A DNA stretch of 64,000 bases. Origin: Absidia repens. Taxonomy: Eukaryota > Mucoromycota > Mucoromycetes > Mucorales > Cunninghamellaceae. The position numbers and the translations under genes are program-made. The DNA lies in the NCBI GenBank assembly GCA_002105175.1, contig MCGE01000004.1, positions 682,001 through 746,000 of the forward strand. Direction: 5' to 3'. Each line of letters opens with the position of its first letter. Position 1 is the stretch's first letter. The notes beneath the pieces were generated by a model that did not search any database, had not been told where the DNA came from, and saw only the letters and a list, made by a program, of their open reading frames with translations. This document shows, in pieces, positions 24,258 to 36,617 of the stretch.

Positions 24258-25645
24258 ATGGCGGCCTCACTTTCTTCTTCCAATCCACAATTTTTAAACA
24301 ATGACAACCCAGCTCCTCGCCCTTCTTTATCGGAATCAGCCTTGCCTTCACGTCGAATCTTCTTACGAACGAACAACAGAAGTACTTCAACTAACTCTTC
24401 AATGACCACTTCTTCTACGGGTGTCCGTCCTTCGAGATTTGTCAAACCAACACCATCTTCTTCGAATTCGATTTCAACATCAATCAACAATAATGATATG
24501 GAATCTTTTGTCAGCTTGTTTGAAGAATATTCTCAGAAGGTGTATATGGAAGGATATTTGATGCATCAGGACAAAAAGTACTTTGTGGAACTTTGTGGTA
24601 CTACTTTGGCGTTGTGGGATATTGATAGGCCTGGAACTGTGGTTACTCCTGACTATATCCCTATAATGGTTGATACCAAGGCATATGCTACCCTTAGACA
24701 ACAATTTACTCTGGAACTTCTTCACAAAAAGAAAGTCATGGTGTTTGATACTTTGGACCCTGCGTCTTTGACCAAATGGATCTGTGCAGTGCACTTGGCT
24801 TGCTTTGAACGACAACTCCTGAATCAATATTTTACGCTGCATTTATTTTCATTCCCTGGTGTGAACAAATCAACTACAACTGCTACCTCTTCTTCGGGAT
24901 ATCTTCAAGTTCTTCTACCAAACAACAAAAACGAATGGAAAAAACTTTGGGTAGTAGTTTCAGGCACCAACAGCAACAACGACAGCAAAAAATCCAAAAA
25001 TGTATGTAAGCACGAACCACATCTCACCATTTTGGAAAGCAAGAAATCAAAAAATCCTTTATTGGAATTGAAACAAGTGGATCATGCTTATGCTGTTTAT
25101 CCGGAATCTGCGTCTTTGATTTCTCAATCTACCTTGGTTCGTTTGGAAGGTGTACAACAAGATAATCAATCGGTCGATATTCTTCTGATGGCTGATTCGA
25201 ACAATCACATGACTCAATGGCTCTCATCTCTTTACAATGCATTCAAATTATATGGTCGTCCTCATGCAATGGTGCAAGATCCTATGGATCCAGTGGCATT
25301 GAATTTTGGTGAAATGCTACCAGGCAATGTCAATGAAGTTGCCTTGACCCAACACTGGTGGCTGGAAACCGACGATGTTATTCAAGATATTGACGTTTTC
25401 GCTTCCAAGAACAAAACAGAAATACACCAAAGCCTTATCAACGCAATTCAACAAAAGCAAGCATCACCTTCACCGTTACAGCAGCAACCTTCTACATTAC
25501 AGCAGCAGCAAAATTCATACTCTCAGCAACGCGCCAATAGCTTACCTCTTATCACTGTGGAGTCAATGGATCCTCCTCGTCAACGCGCAACGTCTGATGC
25601 TGGTATTTTGAATGATTCCTCCATTCGTCCTGCTTTACATTCACA

Positions 25646-25705
<60 letters not shown>

Positions 25706-27436
25706 GCTAAGATGTATATCTCAAACAACTTACAAACTCACCAATTGTTATTGTCATTTATATTGACATAGGTTGCAGACTCAAGTGACGAAAGCGATGG
25801 CGATCTTGGCGAAGACGACGAAGACGATGAAGAAGAAGCGGACAGTGACGATGAGCCTATCGGCAAAAGTAAGCCTATGACATCGCAACAATCTTCCTCC
25901 AAAAAAGCGGTCTCTTCACTTTTGATTCCTGATTTTGACTTTGGAAACGGGTTTGATACCGATCGACGTCGTCGTGAAAGTACAGCTGGCTCAATGTTAT
26001 TATCTGGTGGATCCTCTCCTACAACTTCCGATATCATTTCTCGACCCTCTTCTCGGCATCATCATCACCAAGAACAACCAACATCCGCACAGAAATCAAT
26101 TAGCAGCACATCAAGCAGCAGTGGAAACAGTGATAAAGTCAACAAAAAATCAGCTCCAGCTCCAGGATCGGCATCATCATTATTTGGTGATTTTAGCCTT
26201 ACGACCGACTTCAACAAATATTTGGATCCAGCTACATCACGTACGTCAACGCAAGATCGAAAATACTCTTTACCTGCCAACGCCAAGCTATACAACGGGG
26301 ATAATACTAGCGCACCAACAAGCAACAGTAGTGGATTGGACCGACGCTCTTCTTCTTGGGATGATTACCGGATGGGATGGGACGATCAGTCACCTCGTGG
26401 AAGTAGTGGTAGACGCTATATGAACGAAGATTGTATCTTCCAAGATGGCGATGATGAAAATGACGGTGAAAAGACCGGCGATGATGACACGGACGATCTT
26501 GATTATGAACAAGATGGACCTCTTATTCCGTCCCTGAATGACCATTTTGCTCCAAGAAACAGCTTATTGGATTCTCATGCCGGTGAACAGCTCTCAGCAA
26601 AAGAACAAATTGAATATGCACGTGCGACTGGACAACCATTGATTCAAATGCCCTCCAAACCAAGACCTCCTAAAGGTGGACTGGTGGGTGTCATTTCCCA
26701 ACGAGAAAAAATAGGCGTCAAGGAAAAGGGACACGTGTCGCAGAACGTGTGAATCAGCACCATGCCGATCTTTTTGAACGTGAAAAGGAACGAAGAATTT
26801 TGGAACAAAGGCAACAGCAATACATGAAGCACCAGGTAAAATACATAAATAGATACAAAACGAAAAACAAAAATGAAAGGGGGAAAGGGAATATTAATGT
26901 TTTTGTTATAATTGTCATGATATTAATAGATTATGATGTATGCTCAGAATGGCTATGTACACCCAATGATGATGCATCCTTATATGACACCACCAACTCC
27001 AGGAAATGTTCTAGGTTCTCCTACTATGGGATCACCCGGCTCGCCTTATTCAACCAATGGCCCAATGCCTTCATCCAATGGGCATTTTTATGGTCGACCT
27101 TACTCTCCCTCTGGAAACTCTTATTTTGGCAGTGGCGCTAGCACAATGTATCCATCCTCGCCCTCAAGTCCTCATCAACCATTCATCAATATTGGAAGTA
27201 ATAATAGTGGTAGCGGCAGCAGTGGCGGTGGCAGTGTTGGACGACGAAATTCACGACCATTACTTCCTGAAGAAGAAGAAGACGAACCTTTGTGTTCACC
27301 TCTCATGGCCTATCAACTACAACAACAACAACAACAACAGTATCATCAATATCCTCGCACTGTTTCACCGTCTTTTCATCATAAAATGCAGCCTGTGCCA
27401 TCCTCATCCACTGGTAGCTCAAGTCTCCTCCTGTAG
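24258..27436 (+). CDS. PH-domain protein of the Caf120/Skg3 type, with one apparent frameshift
   Basis: Exons 24258-25646, 25772-26835 and 26930-27436 encode about 986 residues if one missing base is assumed near 26706-26711. A PH domain starts near residue 95 (QKVYMEGYLMHQDKKYFVELCGTTLALWDI) and a second PH-like stretch covers about residues 200-345 (YLQVLLPNNKNEWKKLWVVV to WLSSLYNAF). Acidic and Ser-rich segments follow, then GGLVGVISQREK leading to AERVNQHHADLFEREKERR, a basic coiled coil, and a Pro/Gly/Ser/Gln tail. Yeast Caf120 associates with the CCR4-NOT complex. Intron 1 (25647-25771) holds an uninterrupted run of 56 A. Reading through without correction would stop at 26750 and lose the conserved coiled-coil end. 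Poly(A) signal at 27726-27731. Confidence 0.75.
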
Positions 27437-27908
27437 TTTAGTGCCTCCCATTTTATTATTCCCATACTATATTTATCTTTTATTCTTTTGTCTTCATATT
27501 ACCCCTCATTTCATTCTTATATTTTTTCCCATTACTAGTATAGTTGTGTGTGCTTGCTACCAAGTACAGCAGTATTGAGCCCACCCCCCTCCACTCCTTT
27601 TTTCTTTTCTTTTTTTTCTCTCTCTCGTTTCCTTTCCCTCCTCCTCCCCCTGGAACACAAACAATATAGCTTTATTTACACAATTTTTCATTTTGCACTT
27701 TCACTCTCCCTTTTAAATCAATATCAATAAAATTCAATAAACTTATATTATACACAATATTTATGTCCCCTTCGTTTTTATTGTACCGAAACTGTAGATG
27801 ATCACCACAGGAAAAAAAAAAAAAAAAAAAAGGGTTCCCTATTTGCTACGGCAAAAAAATCGCAGATCAGATCCTCGAAACGGACACAAAAAAAGAAGGG
27901 TTTAAGCC
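27437..27908. other. 3' UTR and spacer after the Caf120-like gene
   Basis: Pyrimidine-rich 3' UTR with AATAAA at 27726-27731, then a short A tract (27812-27830). No gene. Confidence 0.5.
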
Positions 27909-28930
27909 CCGCCCACGTGGTATTTATATCTTTCTCCTCTGTTTTTATTTCTTCCTCTCTTTCTTTCCCATCCACTTTTATAATCATCTTCCAACTTTTT
28001 TGAGATTATGGTGATCTTAGATTAGCGTCAGGACTATTTTAGAAGGTGTTTCGGCTCAGGGATTACAAGATGCATGGGGAAACCCTTTTACTTTGGATCT
28101 AGGATTTAGAATCACCATTAGTTGGTTTGTTGGAGCTTTCATTAGCTTAGTTTAGTGTTAGTCCATATTTTGTATTCATATCCAATTGGAATAGGTCTTT
28201 TTCTTTAATGAAAACACGTCCCATTAATGTCTCTCATGTCTTGTGCAATAGATCCCTTTTTTACTCTTTTGATTAGTGTTGACCGTTGCTGTATTATTCA
28301 ATAAAAGTTATCCTCTTTATTCTTTCTCATATATTGTACTATGCAGTATATTAGATCCTTTGTTTAAAGTTGTCCCTTTAGATTAGTATTGGCTTTTTCT
28401 CTTGTATATAGCAATGTACTTCAATAAAATATGTCTTTTTATTAACCATCCTCTGAAACGTTTGATATTGAACAACGTCGCTATCGTATTTTTTTCTGAG
28501 TGTCCCACCAAACAAATGCACCCTAGTTCACCCACTATGATTACTTCCCCAGTACACAGTTTTACATCACTTTAGAAAGCCACATACCTGCTCGACCAAC
28601 TAAATAAATGAATTAGTTCGTCCTGTGCGCTCAGTCGTTGGTAGCATTATTTTCTAGGTTGTATTTGATTAACCCCCCCTACCTCAGACCCAGTGACTGA
28701 TTGGCACTCAATATGAAACGTGTCCTTCTTCCCACTCTACCTTTCATATTCTTTTATAAAGATAGACGATGCCAACACTATAACCTCCACTAGACTAGAC
28801 ATAATATAAATACCAAGCCCGATATTTGATTTCATCTTTATTTATGATTTTTTGCATGTGGTATAATAACACGCCCCACCAAACTGATATTAGTTGAGCC
28901 TCAAAGACTACCCGTTGAGATCTAATTAAC
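27909..28930 (+). repeat. Dispersed 1.3-kb repeat family, copy 5
   Basis: Headed by CCCCGCCCACGTGG (CACGTG at 27914-27919). The core is very close to copies 6 and 8 (GATTAGCGTCAGGACTATTT, GGGATTACAAGATGCATGGG, CACCATTAGTTGG). Modules with TTCAATAAAATATG and CCCATTAATGTCTCTCATG follow. The distal part contains GCATGTGGTATAATA, matching copy 4. Confidence 0.75.
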
Positions 28931-29306
28931 AGAGTGTCTATTTACGTCAAAAACCATCTACATCTCCTCCCTCTGAATATCCAGCGAGCCTTTTTTTTTT
29001 TTTTTGGAAGTGTGATACTATATATATAATGATACAACAATTGTGATGTACAGTACTATACATTCTTATTGAACTGCACCACATACAAAAATAAAACCCA
29101 TAGATTTCAGCCGTATAATAAATAAACTTCATATCTGCTTTGTCTTTATTGTTTCAGAAGTATAAATAAGGCATCAAAAAAGTCAAAACCAAAAATCAAA
29201 ATGCATATCACTAATGGAATAAAACTAATAAATAAATCAACTAAAATAAAAGTCTAACTGAAAGCTAAACTAAAAGCAAACCAAAAAAAAAAAAAAAAAA
29301 AAAAAG

Positions 29307-31573
29307 TCAGATAAGGTGTGCACAATGTTGTTTGAGAATATCATAAAGCTTGTGTTGATCAAAGGGTTTCGGCAGGAGATCGGACATGCCACTTCCCACA
29401 TAGTTGTCGATATCATGATCTGAGTAGCTGGCAGTCATGGATACTACAGGCGTGTGCTGGTCATATTGTCGTAGTTTCCGCGTTGCCGCCATCCCGTCCA
29501 GTTTGGGGATACTGATGTCCATGAGAATCATGTCATATTTGCTGGTCTTCATACACCCCACGGCCTCCAGACCATCACATGCGAGATCGAATTCACATCC
29601 GAGACGTTGTAGACACCGCATGCTGATCCGCCGGTACATGACATTGTCTTCTACCACAAGTACTTTGGGTTGATGGCGCCAATGGTGACACGTCCCTGTT
29701 TGTTCTTTCCCTTCCATCCGTGCTGCTACCGGTGCTGTGTTGTAAACTGAAGTAGATGACGACGATGTAGAGGATGTGGATGGCTGTGTGGTTATTTGGG
29801 TCCCAGAGGATGGTGATGACAATGATGATGATGATGATGATCCAGAGGACGACCTGGAAGGAGGAGGTGGAGGTGACGTTGTCGTTGAAGCTGTGGTTGT
29901 TGATGATACTAGAGTCAGTGGTTGCGGCGGCAGAGGCGGTGAACGTGTGTTGATTGTTGGTAGTATTGTTGATGTCTTTGTCGGTAATGCAGATGTGGGT
30001 GAAGTTGAAGGCAGCGTAATAGATGTTCCTGGGTGATATTGGAGCTGTCCCTCTGGATCCTTCTTTATTGTCGACAGAGATATTGGCGATGTCGAGTCAA
30101 TAGGTGTGGTCATCGTTGAAGGAGGCGGAGTATCAGAATCTGGCTGCTTTTGATGTGGTGGTGCGGACAGTAATAATGAGGTAGGAGTGGACGATGAAGA
30201 TGCCGATGAGGCTGGTGTTCCTGTTGGATGTAGCCATGGATATAGTTTCAAACTTGGTGATTGCGGTGACGGCATGGGAGATGACGTATGAAGTGTAGCT
30301 TCATTAGCCGATGGATGGTAGTGTTTGACTAGATATTCGAGAATAAAAAAAAAAAACGAGTGAGTAAGACTGTTTTTTTCTTTTTTTCTTTTTTTTTTTT
30401 GCAAAAAGGGGAAGAGGAAAAAAGATAAAAACATACGTTGGTATTGTTGGACTGGATAGAATGAATGTCGCTGTTGCTTTGATTGTTCAAGAAGGCCAGA
30501 AAGCATAGAGTCCTTTTCATCCAGTTTCCTTTTCAAGCCTTGTATTTCGTTCAGTAGTAAAGTGTCTGTAGTCAATAATCGTCCCAAGGTAGATTCCATG
30601 GATTGCTGAGTGGATGAGAGTTTGTCGATCTGAGATTGAAGAGAAGTATGAATATCATGCAAGTGTTGCATACTAATAGGAGCAGAAGAATCCATGTCCA
30701 TCGCCCCACCGGTATTATTTTTCTGAGAGAGATTTGCTTGCATAAAAGATGATATTGCTGATGATGACGGTGATGACGATTTGTTGATTTCTTGTCGATG
30801 CTTGATTTGTTGGTTGCGGTTATTGTTGACCTTGCGATGAATTTGTGCTAAAAGATGCTTTCTATCTCTTCGGAAAAGTGGGTGTTGGAATTCCCATGCC
30901 TATATAAAATATAAAAAAGGGATATGTTAGTCACAACTCTGATCCATGTATTATACAACTTTACCTGCTGCTGCCCTGAGTGCGGTTTGTTGTCTGTGAA
31001 TCGGATTTTATGGAAATCGTATTTATTCAGTTGTCTGACGAAGCTGGAAAAGTTGCCATGTTTGAATCGCCTACGTTTGGTAAACAAAACAAACAAAAAG
31101 AAAAGAAAAGAAAAAGTCACTATCATAGTATCAAAATGTTATACATTCATTCATGCCTGATTATGTTACCTTGGTAATACAGACTTCGCAAACTCATTTG
31201 TATCATCAATAACAAACGTAGTGCCTTTCCTTCCCCAATGATAACAGCTTGTTTCGTCGGTACTTTCGAGCATACTAATTCAAGATCAACAAAACACAAA
31301 TAGAGAGAACATATGATGTTAGTTTTTTCTTTTTGCCCTAGTTTTCCGCTTTTCCTTTTTGGGTATATTCTACTTTTTTTTTTCACTCCCACAGAGTAGC
31401 AAGACTTACTTGAATAGTTTCTGTATAAAATCTGGAACCACGCCTTCGTTTCTTGACCGATGTAGTTGTTGCCCAGTCATCATAGCGGAGTGAGCTGTGT
31501 TAGTGGCATTGAGGCCATTTGAAGGCAGCTTGAAGTCATCACTTTCTTCGGTTTTGGTGTAAAAGGAATCCAT
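29307..31573 (-). CDS. SKN7: Skn7-type response regulator transcription factor
   Basis: Five exons (31410-31573, 31170-31274, 30965-31070, 30437-30899, 29307-30328) encode 619 residues. An HSF-type DNA-binding domain (about residues 47-140: [59 protein letters not shown]) is followed by a coiled coil (about 180-245). A long Ser/Thr/Pro-rich linker leads to a receiver domain at residues 500-619 with VVEDN (Asp507), phospho-acceptor Asp550 in MILMDISIPKLDG, Thr578 and Lys600. Skn7 receives phosphate through Sln1-Ypd1-type relays and drives oxidative, osmotic and wall-stress genes. The start MDSFYTK was chosen as the only ATG ahead of the domain. It diverges from OST2 over 274 bases. A TTTATT for polyadenylation is at 29145-29150. 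Confidence 0.93.
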
Positions 31574-31847
31574 TCTACTGCCCCAGCATAACGACAAAAG
31601 GTATGGTAAAAAGTATAAGAGGAATTATTCCAAAAAAGAACAAAAAGGTATAACAGGAAGAACAGAAAATATAATAAAACCAAAAAAAAAAAAAAAAAAG
31701 GAACAGGAGAAAGAAAGGTGCTCAATTTTTTCCACCCATTCGCTTAGCTTACAGTTCTTGATTTTTAAAACGCCGCATTTTTTGTTGGACTGACTCTTCA
31801 CCCCTTTTCTATTTTCTTTTTTTTTTTTTTTACACTGCATCTACATC
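31574..31847. promoter_or_regulatory. Bidirectional promoter of SKN7 and OST2
   Basis: Short divergent spacer with an A tract, a T tract and TTTTTAAAACGCCGCATTTTTT at about 31762-31783, ending some 65 bases before the OST2 ATG. Related motifs occur before the arrestin, C2 and ULA1 genes. Confidence 0.45.
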
Positions 31848-32374
31848 ATGGACAATATTAAAACTGCAACCCAGAAGTTTTTAACAGCTTACCAAAAAGA
31901 TACAACCACCAGTTTGAAGCTTATTGACGTGTACTTGGTTTATATAATGCTTTCTGGTATTATGCAGTTTGTATATATGATGATTGCTGGTACTTTTCCT
32001 TACAATGCTTTTTTGGCGGGTTTCATCTCAACGGTTGGTAGCTTTGTATTAGCAGGTAATTCATCAAAGATAGATGGGAACGTTAGTTTAAATTTTATGA
32101 ACTCATATACATATATATATATTTATTTATAGTGAACCTTCGTATTCAAACCAACTCCCAAAACAAAGATACTTTCAAAACTGTATCACCAGAACGGTAA
32201 GATAAACGAATAACACGACATGTGCAAATATGACTCCAATGTTCTCATCTCTCATCCTTTTCTCTTACTCTTTCTCTTATTCTTTCGGGCATGTATTTCA
32301 CCTATAGCGCATTTGCTGACTTTGCTTTTTGCTCCCTTTTACTCCACTTCTTCTGCGTCAACTTTTTGGGCTGA
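31848..32374 (+). CDS. OST2: Oligosaccharyltransferase subunit DAD1/Ost2
   Basis: Three exons (31848-32055, 32133-32196, 32308-32374) encode 112 residues, the normal size of DAD1 (113 in human). The sequence shows the soluble N-terminus (LKLIDVYLVYIMLSGIMQFVYMM), [28 protein letters not shown] and the hallmark C-terminus FADFAFCSLLLHFFCVNFLG, giving three membrane spans. It is an essential small subunit of the ER oligosaccharyltransferase that N-glycosylates nascent proteins. Exons join with phases 1 and 2 without ambiguity. An AATAAA follows at 32416-32421. Confidence 0.93.
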
Positions 32375-32461
32375 TACTTATTAGTCTTATTACATATCTC
32401 CTATCATTTTTCAACAATAAAATCGCGGTCCATCCACTTTTTACCGTCTTGCTGGCTTTAT

Positions 32462-32492
<31 letters not shown>

Positions 32493-32539
32493 ATTTGTCT
32501 CATCCTTTCTTTTTCTTCCACGCTCTTGTGATCTCTATC

Positions 32540-33298
32540 ACTTCGTGTATCGCAGTGACGACATTCCCACATCGATGACCATTCGAAGATCTCGACTATT
32601 TGACCGGAGTAGGCGAACTTGACAAAACCTTGGGCTAGGAATTATGTTTGATTATTATCTCGGCTAGGGTTATATTGGGTGTTCTAGGCACAGAAAATAC
32701 AAGTCTCGGCGATCATATGCGGTACGTACTAAGAAGTTCACCTTTTTTGCGATTCGCTAACTTTGGCTTTTTTGCTTTTTATTTTTATTTACATAGAGCT
32801 CCTTGATGTTACCTGTACACTGACGATAATCCCACGAACGCACTAACGAAATGATATCTCCAATACGAATCTGGCGCTTTCTTTTATGCAGAGTTGTCAT
32901 GATGGTAAGGACACTGGCAATTGTGTATGCGTTTTCGAAATAGTTGAAGCTGAAAATCTTATTATACTTTTGTAGGTCCTTATATCCGGGAAAGGCGCAA
33001 CCACTGTTGTTGCATAGACGACCATCATGATCAATGCTGATGTATGGGCAAGGTAACCCATGTGTGTATGCTCTTGATGTAAATGAACTATAGAAGATGC
33101 TGGGTTTTCAGTCTCGAAATAATTGTACAATGAACGAATTGATTGAAATTTATTTTTTTTCGAATAGTGGTTAAAAGAATAGGAAAAGGAAATGACCAAA
33201 TGTATGGCTTACAAGAAGTTGATAGATCTGGTGGACCCTATCAGTTACAACTCTAATTCAAGTACCGTCAATCTCAAGCGGAAGACAGGAAGTAAATA
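32540..33298 (+). other. Unresolved multi-exon candidate gene or pseudogene
   Basis: Several short, coding-looking plus-strand segments are separated by plausible introns. They include a segment reading DDIPTSMTIRRSRLFDRSR (32556-32610), an RHRKYKSRRS segment ending at a GTACGT donor near 32722, an intron with a CACTAAC branch-like site and TTTTATGCAG acceptor (about 32813-32890), and two overlapping candidate ends: a frame closing at 33256 and another closing at 33298 (contains LIDLVDPISYNSNSS). I could not join them into one continuous frame with a start. It may be a diverged small gene, a pseudogene, or chance. No family recognised. Confidence 0.3.
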
Positions 33299-33925
33299 GA
33301 AATAAGTCGACAATAGATTAATATTTGTAGATGATAGTGAATGATTTAGTCCCTTTCTTATTGCCCTAATTTTACCCCTCTTTCACCCTTCCATCTTTTA
33401 TTTATTTTTACTCTTGTCTCCAACCTCGAACGAATAAATTATATTGTATTTGATTTGTGTTGTATTTTATTTGTTGATATACACTATTTATGGGAATAGC
33501 TCAAATTGAGAAATAAAAAATGAACATTTATAGTCAAATATAGTGATGCGTTGTATTATTTAAGAGTGCATATTTTTTGGGCTAAGGGTGGGAACTAGGC
33601 GAAGCATTAGGGAGGGAGAGGATGGGTGACATTGGTGGCATTGGTATCACATTTGTCAACTTATAGGTTTTAGATTGATGTGTACGCACCGACATTATTG
33701 GCCAATTAACTTCCTCGATCCCCTTGACCCGATTGGAGTTTAAAAAAAAAAAAAGAACCACCCATCCACACGCTTTCCTTTTTCCTCTCCCCTTCTTTTT
33801 TATTTATCACCTACATATTACCTATTCCGAGGTCACTACCTCATTATCTCTATACACATACGACATACACACATACATTCACATTAACATTCTTCTTCTG
33901 ATTTTATATTCATGACATACTCTCA
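33299..33925. other. Intergenic region before the coiled-coil protein gene
   Basis: AT-rich with an AATAAA at about 33434, then a GA-rich segment near 33590-33650 and a pyrimidine/AC-rich leader (33755-33920) with repeated CATACA units. No gene. Confidence 0.45.
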
Positions 33926-36150
33926 ATGAAGCTTCTTTTATTGTTACTTGGTTATTATTCAAAGCACACCCCTTTTTATCTTTATCAAATACCTGACACA
34001 ACCATCTTGTTATTTAAACTCTCTGATATCAGTGCTTTATTCAATGTATCTGATCTTGCTCGTCATCCTTCCTTGAGTCAAGTCCCTCATGGTGAATGCT
34101 ATAGTATCAATACCTCTATTGGTCCAGATGATGATGATTCAAAGTCACAGCAAGAATATTTCCTTAGCGCCCAGGTACTCTCGAGAACGGCAGTGGCTCT
34201 CAATCGATATCGTTTGGCCGAACTTTGCAAACTCAAACCAAATGATTATGCTGCTGGTTTGGCTAATAGCATCTTGAAGAATGTCGCTACCTTTGAACGT
34301 GCTCAAGATGAAGGTTTTCGCCTTATGGATCTTCCTTTGTCTCCCGTAGTATCTCCTACGCCTTCACCTAAACAGCCTGGTTCAATGGATTCTACTGTTA
34401 CGACAATGACTACAGCAACACCATCGGCACCAGCAGAAGCACCCGAAATTACAACTACAGCTACTTCTACCATCAGCAATACGCATCAACAGGGTGCTAC
34501 CCTTTCACCTCGTGTCCATCCTGTCAAATCTGAACCACTCTCTCCTCCACCATTACGTCTCTCTCAACCAAAAGAAAGCAAAGATGACCAACGATCACCA
34601 AATCCAATGGCGTTAGGAAAGGTATTGTGGTCTAAAGGTACAGAAAGACGCTCTCCTTCTACTCGACCAAGCGCTGAGTAAGTATTGAAACCTGTGTTAA
34701 TGATGATATGATCACTTACCTTTATATCTATTTATAGTGATGATCTTTCCTCAAACAATAAACGACAACGAATAGAGCGCAAAGTTTTACCAAAACCGAC
34801 TCATACCGTCAGCTCTCAACAAACTCACCCAAGCATGATGAATGCATTGACGAGTGGGCAAGGACAAACGCTATTGGCGAAGCGGCAAGGGAAGAATTCT
34901 CGACATTTGACTATTTTTGCACCATCCTATGCTGATCCACTTTCAGTTGCCATTCGATCAGCACCATTGAATTCCAACTTCCCACAAGGAAAACAAACAC
35001 AAAACTCTGGTGCTATAGGAACCGCCCACCCTCACAACAACACCATCAGCAAATGCAGCATCACCAACACCAACATCAACAGCACACGAATTCAACCCAA
35101 TCTTCGTCATTACATCATGGTTATTCTTCACAAGTATCTTCTAGGCAACCTCCCAAGACGGCAAATATGTTACACCCTGGTCATACTTTGGCACCTTTAT
35201 TGTCACCTCGGGCTGCTCCTGTGATATCATCTCAGCAACAACACCAGCAACACCAACCAGGACATCGTATCTCCCATCATCATCATCCAGAACCAAAAAC
35301 AACAGGAGGAGCAATTGGAAAACAAGAATTTGCCATTCCGCCGATCGTTCCATCACAGCAACAGCCACCTCATACAGCACACCCTCATCATAGCTCAGGG
35401 AATGGAAATCATGGTGGATACACATCATCATCCTCTTTGCTCGGTCGACCAACATCATCGTCTTACCATGGATATTCAAAACCATCTCGATTAGAACCAA
35501 CAGCACCACATCCTACTAATGGCGGCAATAATAGCAACAATAATACCTCCAACACGACATCAGCTAGTACATCTACATTACCTCTGACGGCAGCAGCAGC
35601 GCCTATGCCACCACAGACTCCCACCACGTATTCATTTGCAGCTTTACAACGACAACAATTTTTACAACCTTTTGAACATTTATTCGATACCATTGAAACC
35701 ACGAGGACATTGAAAAGCACTTTGGATGATCAAATTCGACGGTCTTCAACATTATTGCAAACGTTGCAGGCATCTTCGACAACGGTGGAAGGCTTGATAC
35801 GCAGCTATGTGAAGGAAATGCAAAGAGATATGACTAGTAGAATGGATGAAGTATTAGAATCCATGATCAAGCGAATTGGACAACTGGAATCGAAATTGGA
35901 TATGACTGGGGAACCACTACCAACCGCATCAAACAGCTCTACTTCTTTGGATCATCACTCTAGTCAAGTCAATGGAAACAATAACAACAATAGCAACTCG
36001 ACAGCACCATCACCAACAGCATCATCATCGTTGAAATCGCCGACAACTATTGTCAAATCTCAAAACGATATTGGATCAAGCGAATATCAATCGATGCTAG
36101 CTACTTTACGTGAAAGGTTGGATCGTCTGGAAAGTCAATTGGAAAAATAG
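33926..36150 (+). CDS. Low-complexity protein with C-terminal coiled coil, one apparent frameshift
   Basis: Exon 1 spans 33926 to about 34679 and exon 2 runs from about 34738 to 36150, joined at a GAG|TAAGT-type donor and TTATAG acceptor. The frame holds through LTIFAPSYADPLSVAIRSAPLNSNFPQGKQTQ, then only continues to the long downstream frame (from about 35032 to the stop at 36150) if one base is missing near 35025-35031. N-terminal part: a non-repetitive block (SALFNVSDLARHPSLSQVP, LNRYRLAELCKLKPNDYAAGLANSIL). Middle: Gln/His/Ser/Asn-rich. C-terminus: coiled coil FDTIETTRTLKSTLDDQIRR through MIKRIGQLESKLD and a last helix ERLDRLESQLEK. I do not recognise the family. The start MKLLLLLLGYY is the only upstream Met and is uncertain. 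Confidence 0.6.
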
Positions 36151-36386
36151 GTGGTTTTTTTTTTATCAATCGTTTTTTATTTCTATTATTACCCTGTCTC
36201 TTCCCTCACTATATCTACATTTTGTCAGTTTGATTACCATCATACAAGTAGTTATAATCTTACTTCCACTTTACTTGTTTTTATTTTATTCTATCTAGTT
36301 GAAATTTACTTTTTTATAATAAAAACCTTTACATATGACTTTACTTATCAACTTCATTATTTTGTTTTATCAATGGGAAAAGTGTG

Positions 36387-36431
<45 letters not shown>

Positions 36432-36617
36432 GTTTTCCAATATTGATTTAAATTGCCTAGGTTAGTTTTTCTCTAAACTTATTTTTGGCAATAACTGACT
36501 CAAACCTTTGTTGCATAATATAACATTTTTTTTCCTATATATTGTTTTATATCGATTATATAGAGTAATCTTTTTTCTTCATTTTGTTTTTTCGAATTAC
36601 CATAAATCTGCCACATA
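36151..36617. other. Spacer with a 42-T tract
   Basis: 3' UTR of the coiled-coil gene, then an uninterrupted run of 42 T at 36389-36430 and the promoter of the next small gene. No gene seen. Confidence 0.6.

Noticed and set aside
32990..33060. Cys/His-rich frame resembling a DHHC palmitoyltransferase core
   Set aside because: Cysteine spacing does not fit the DHHC-CRD pattern and the frame stops at once; similarity is superficial.
32897..33199. 100-residue minus-strand frame
   Set aside because: Begins with TTG, not ATG, lacks a recognisable motif and overlaps better plus-strand segments.
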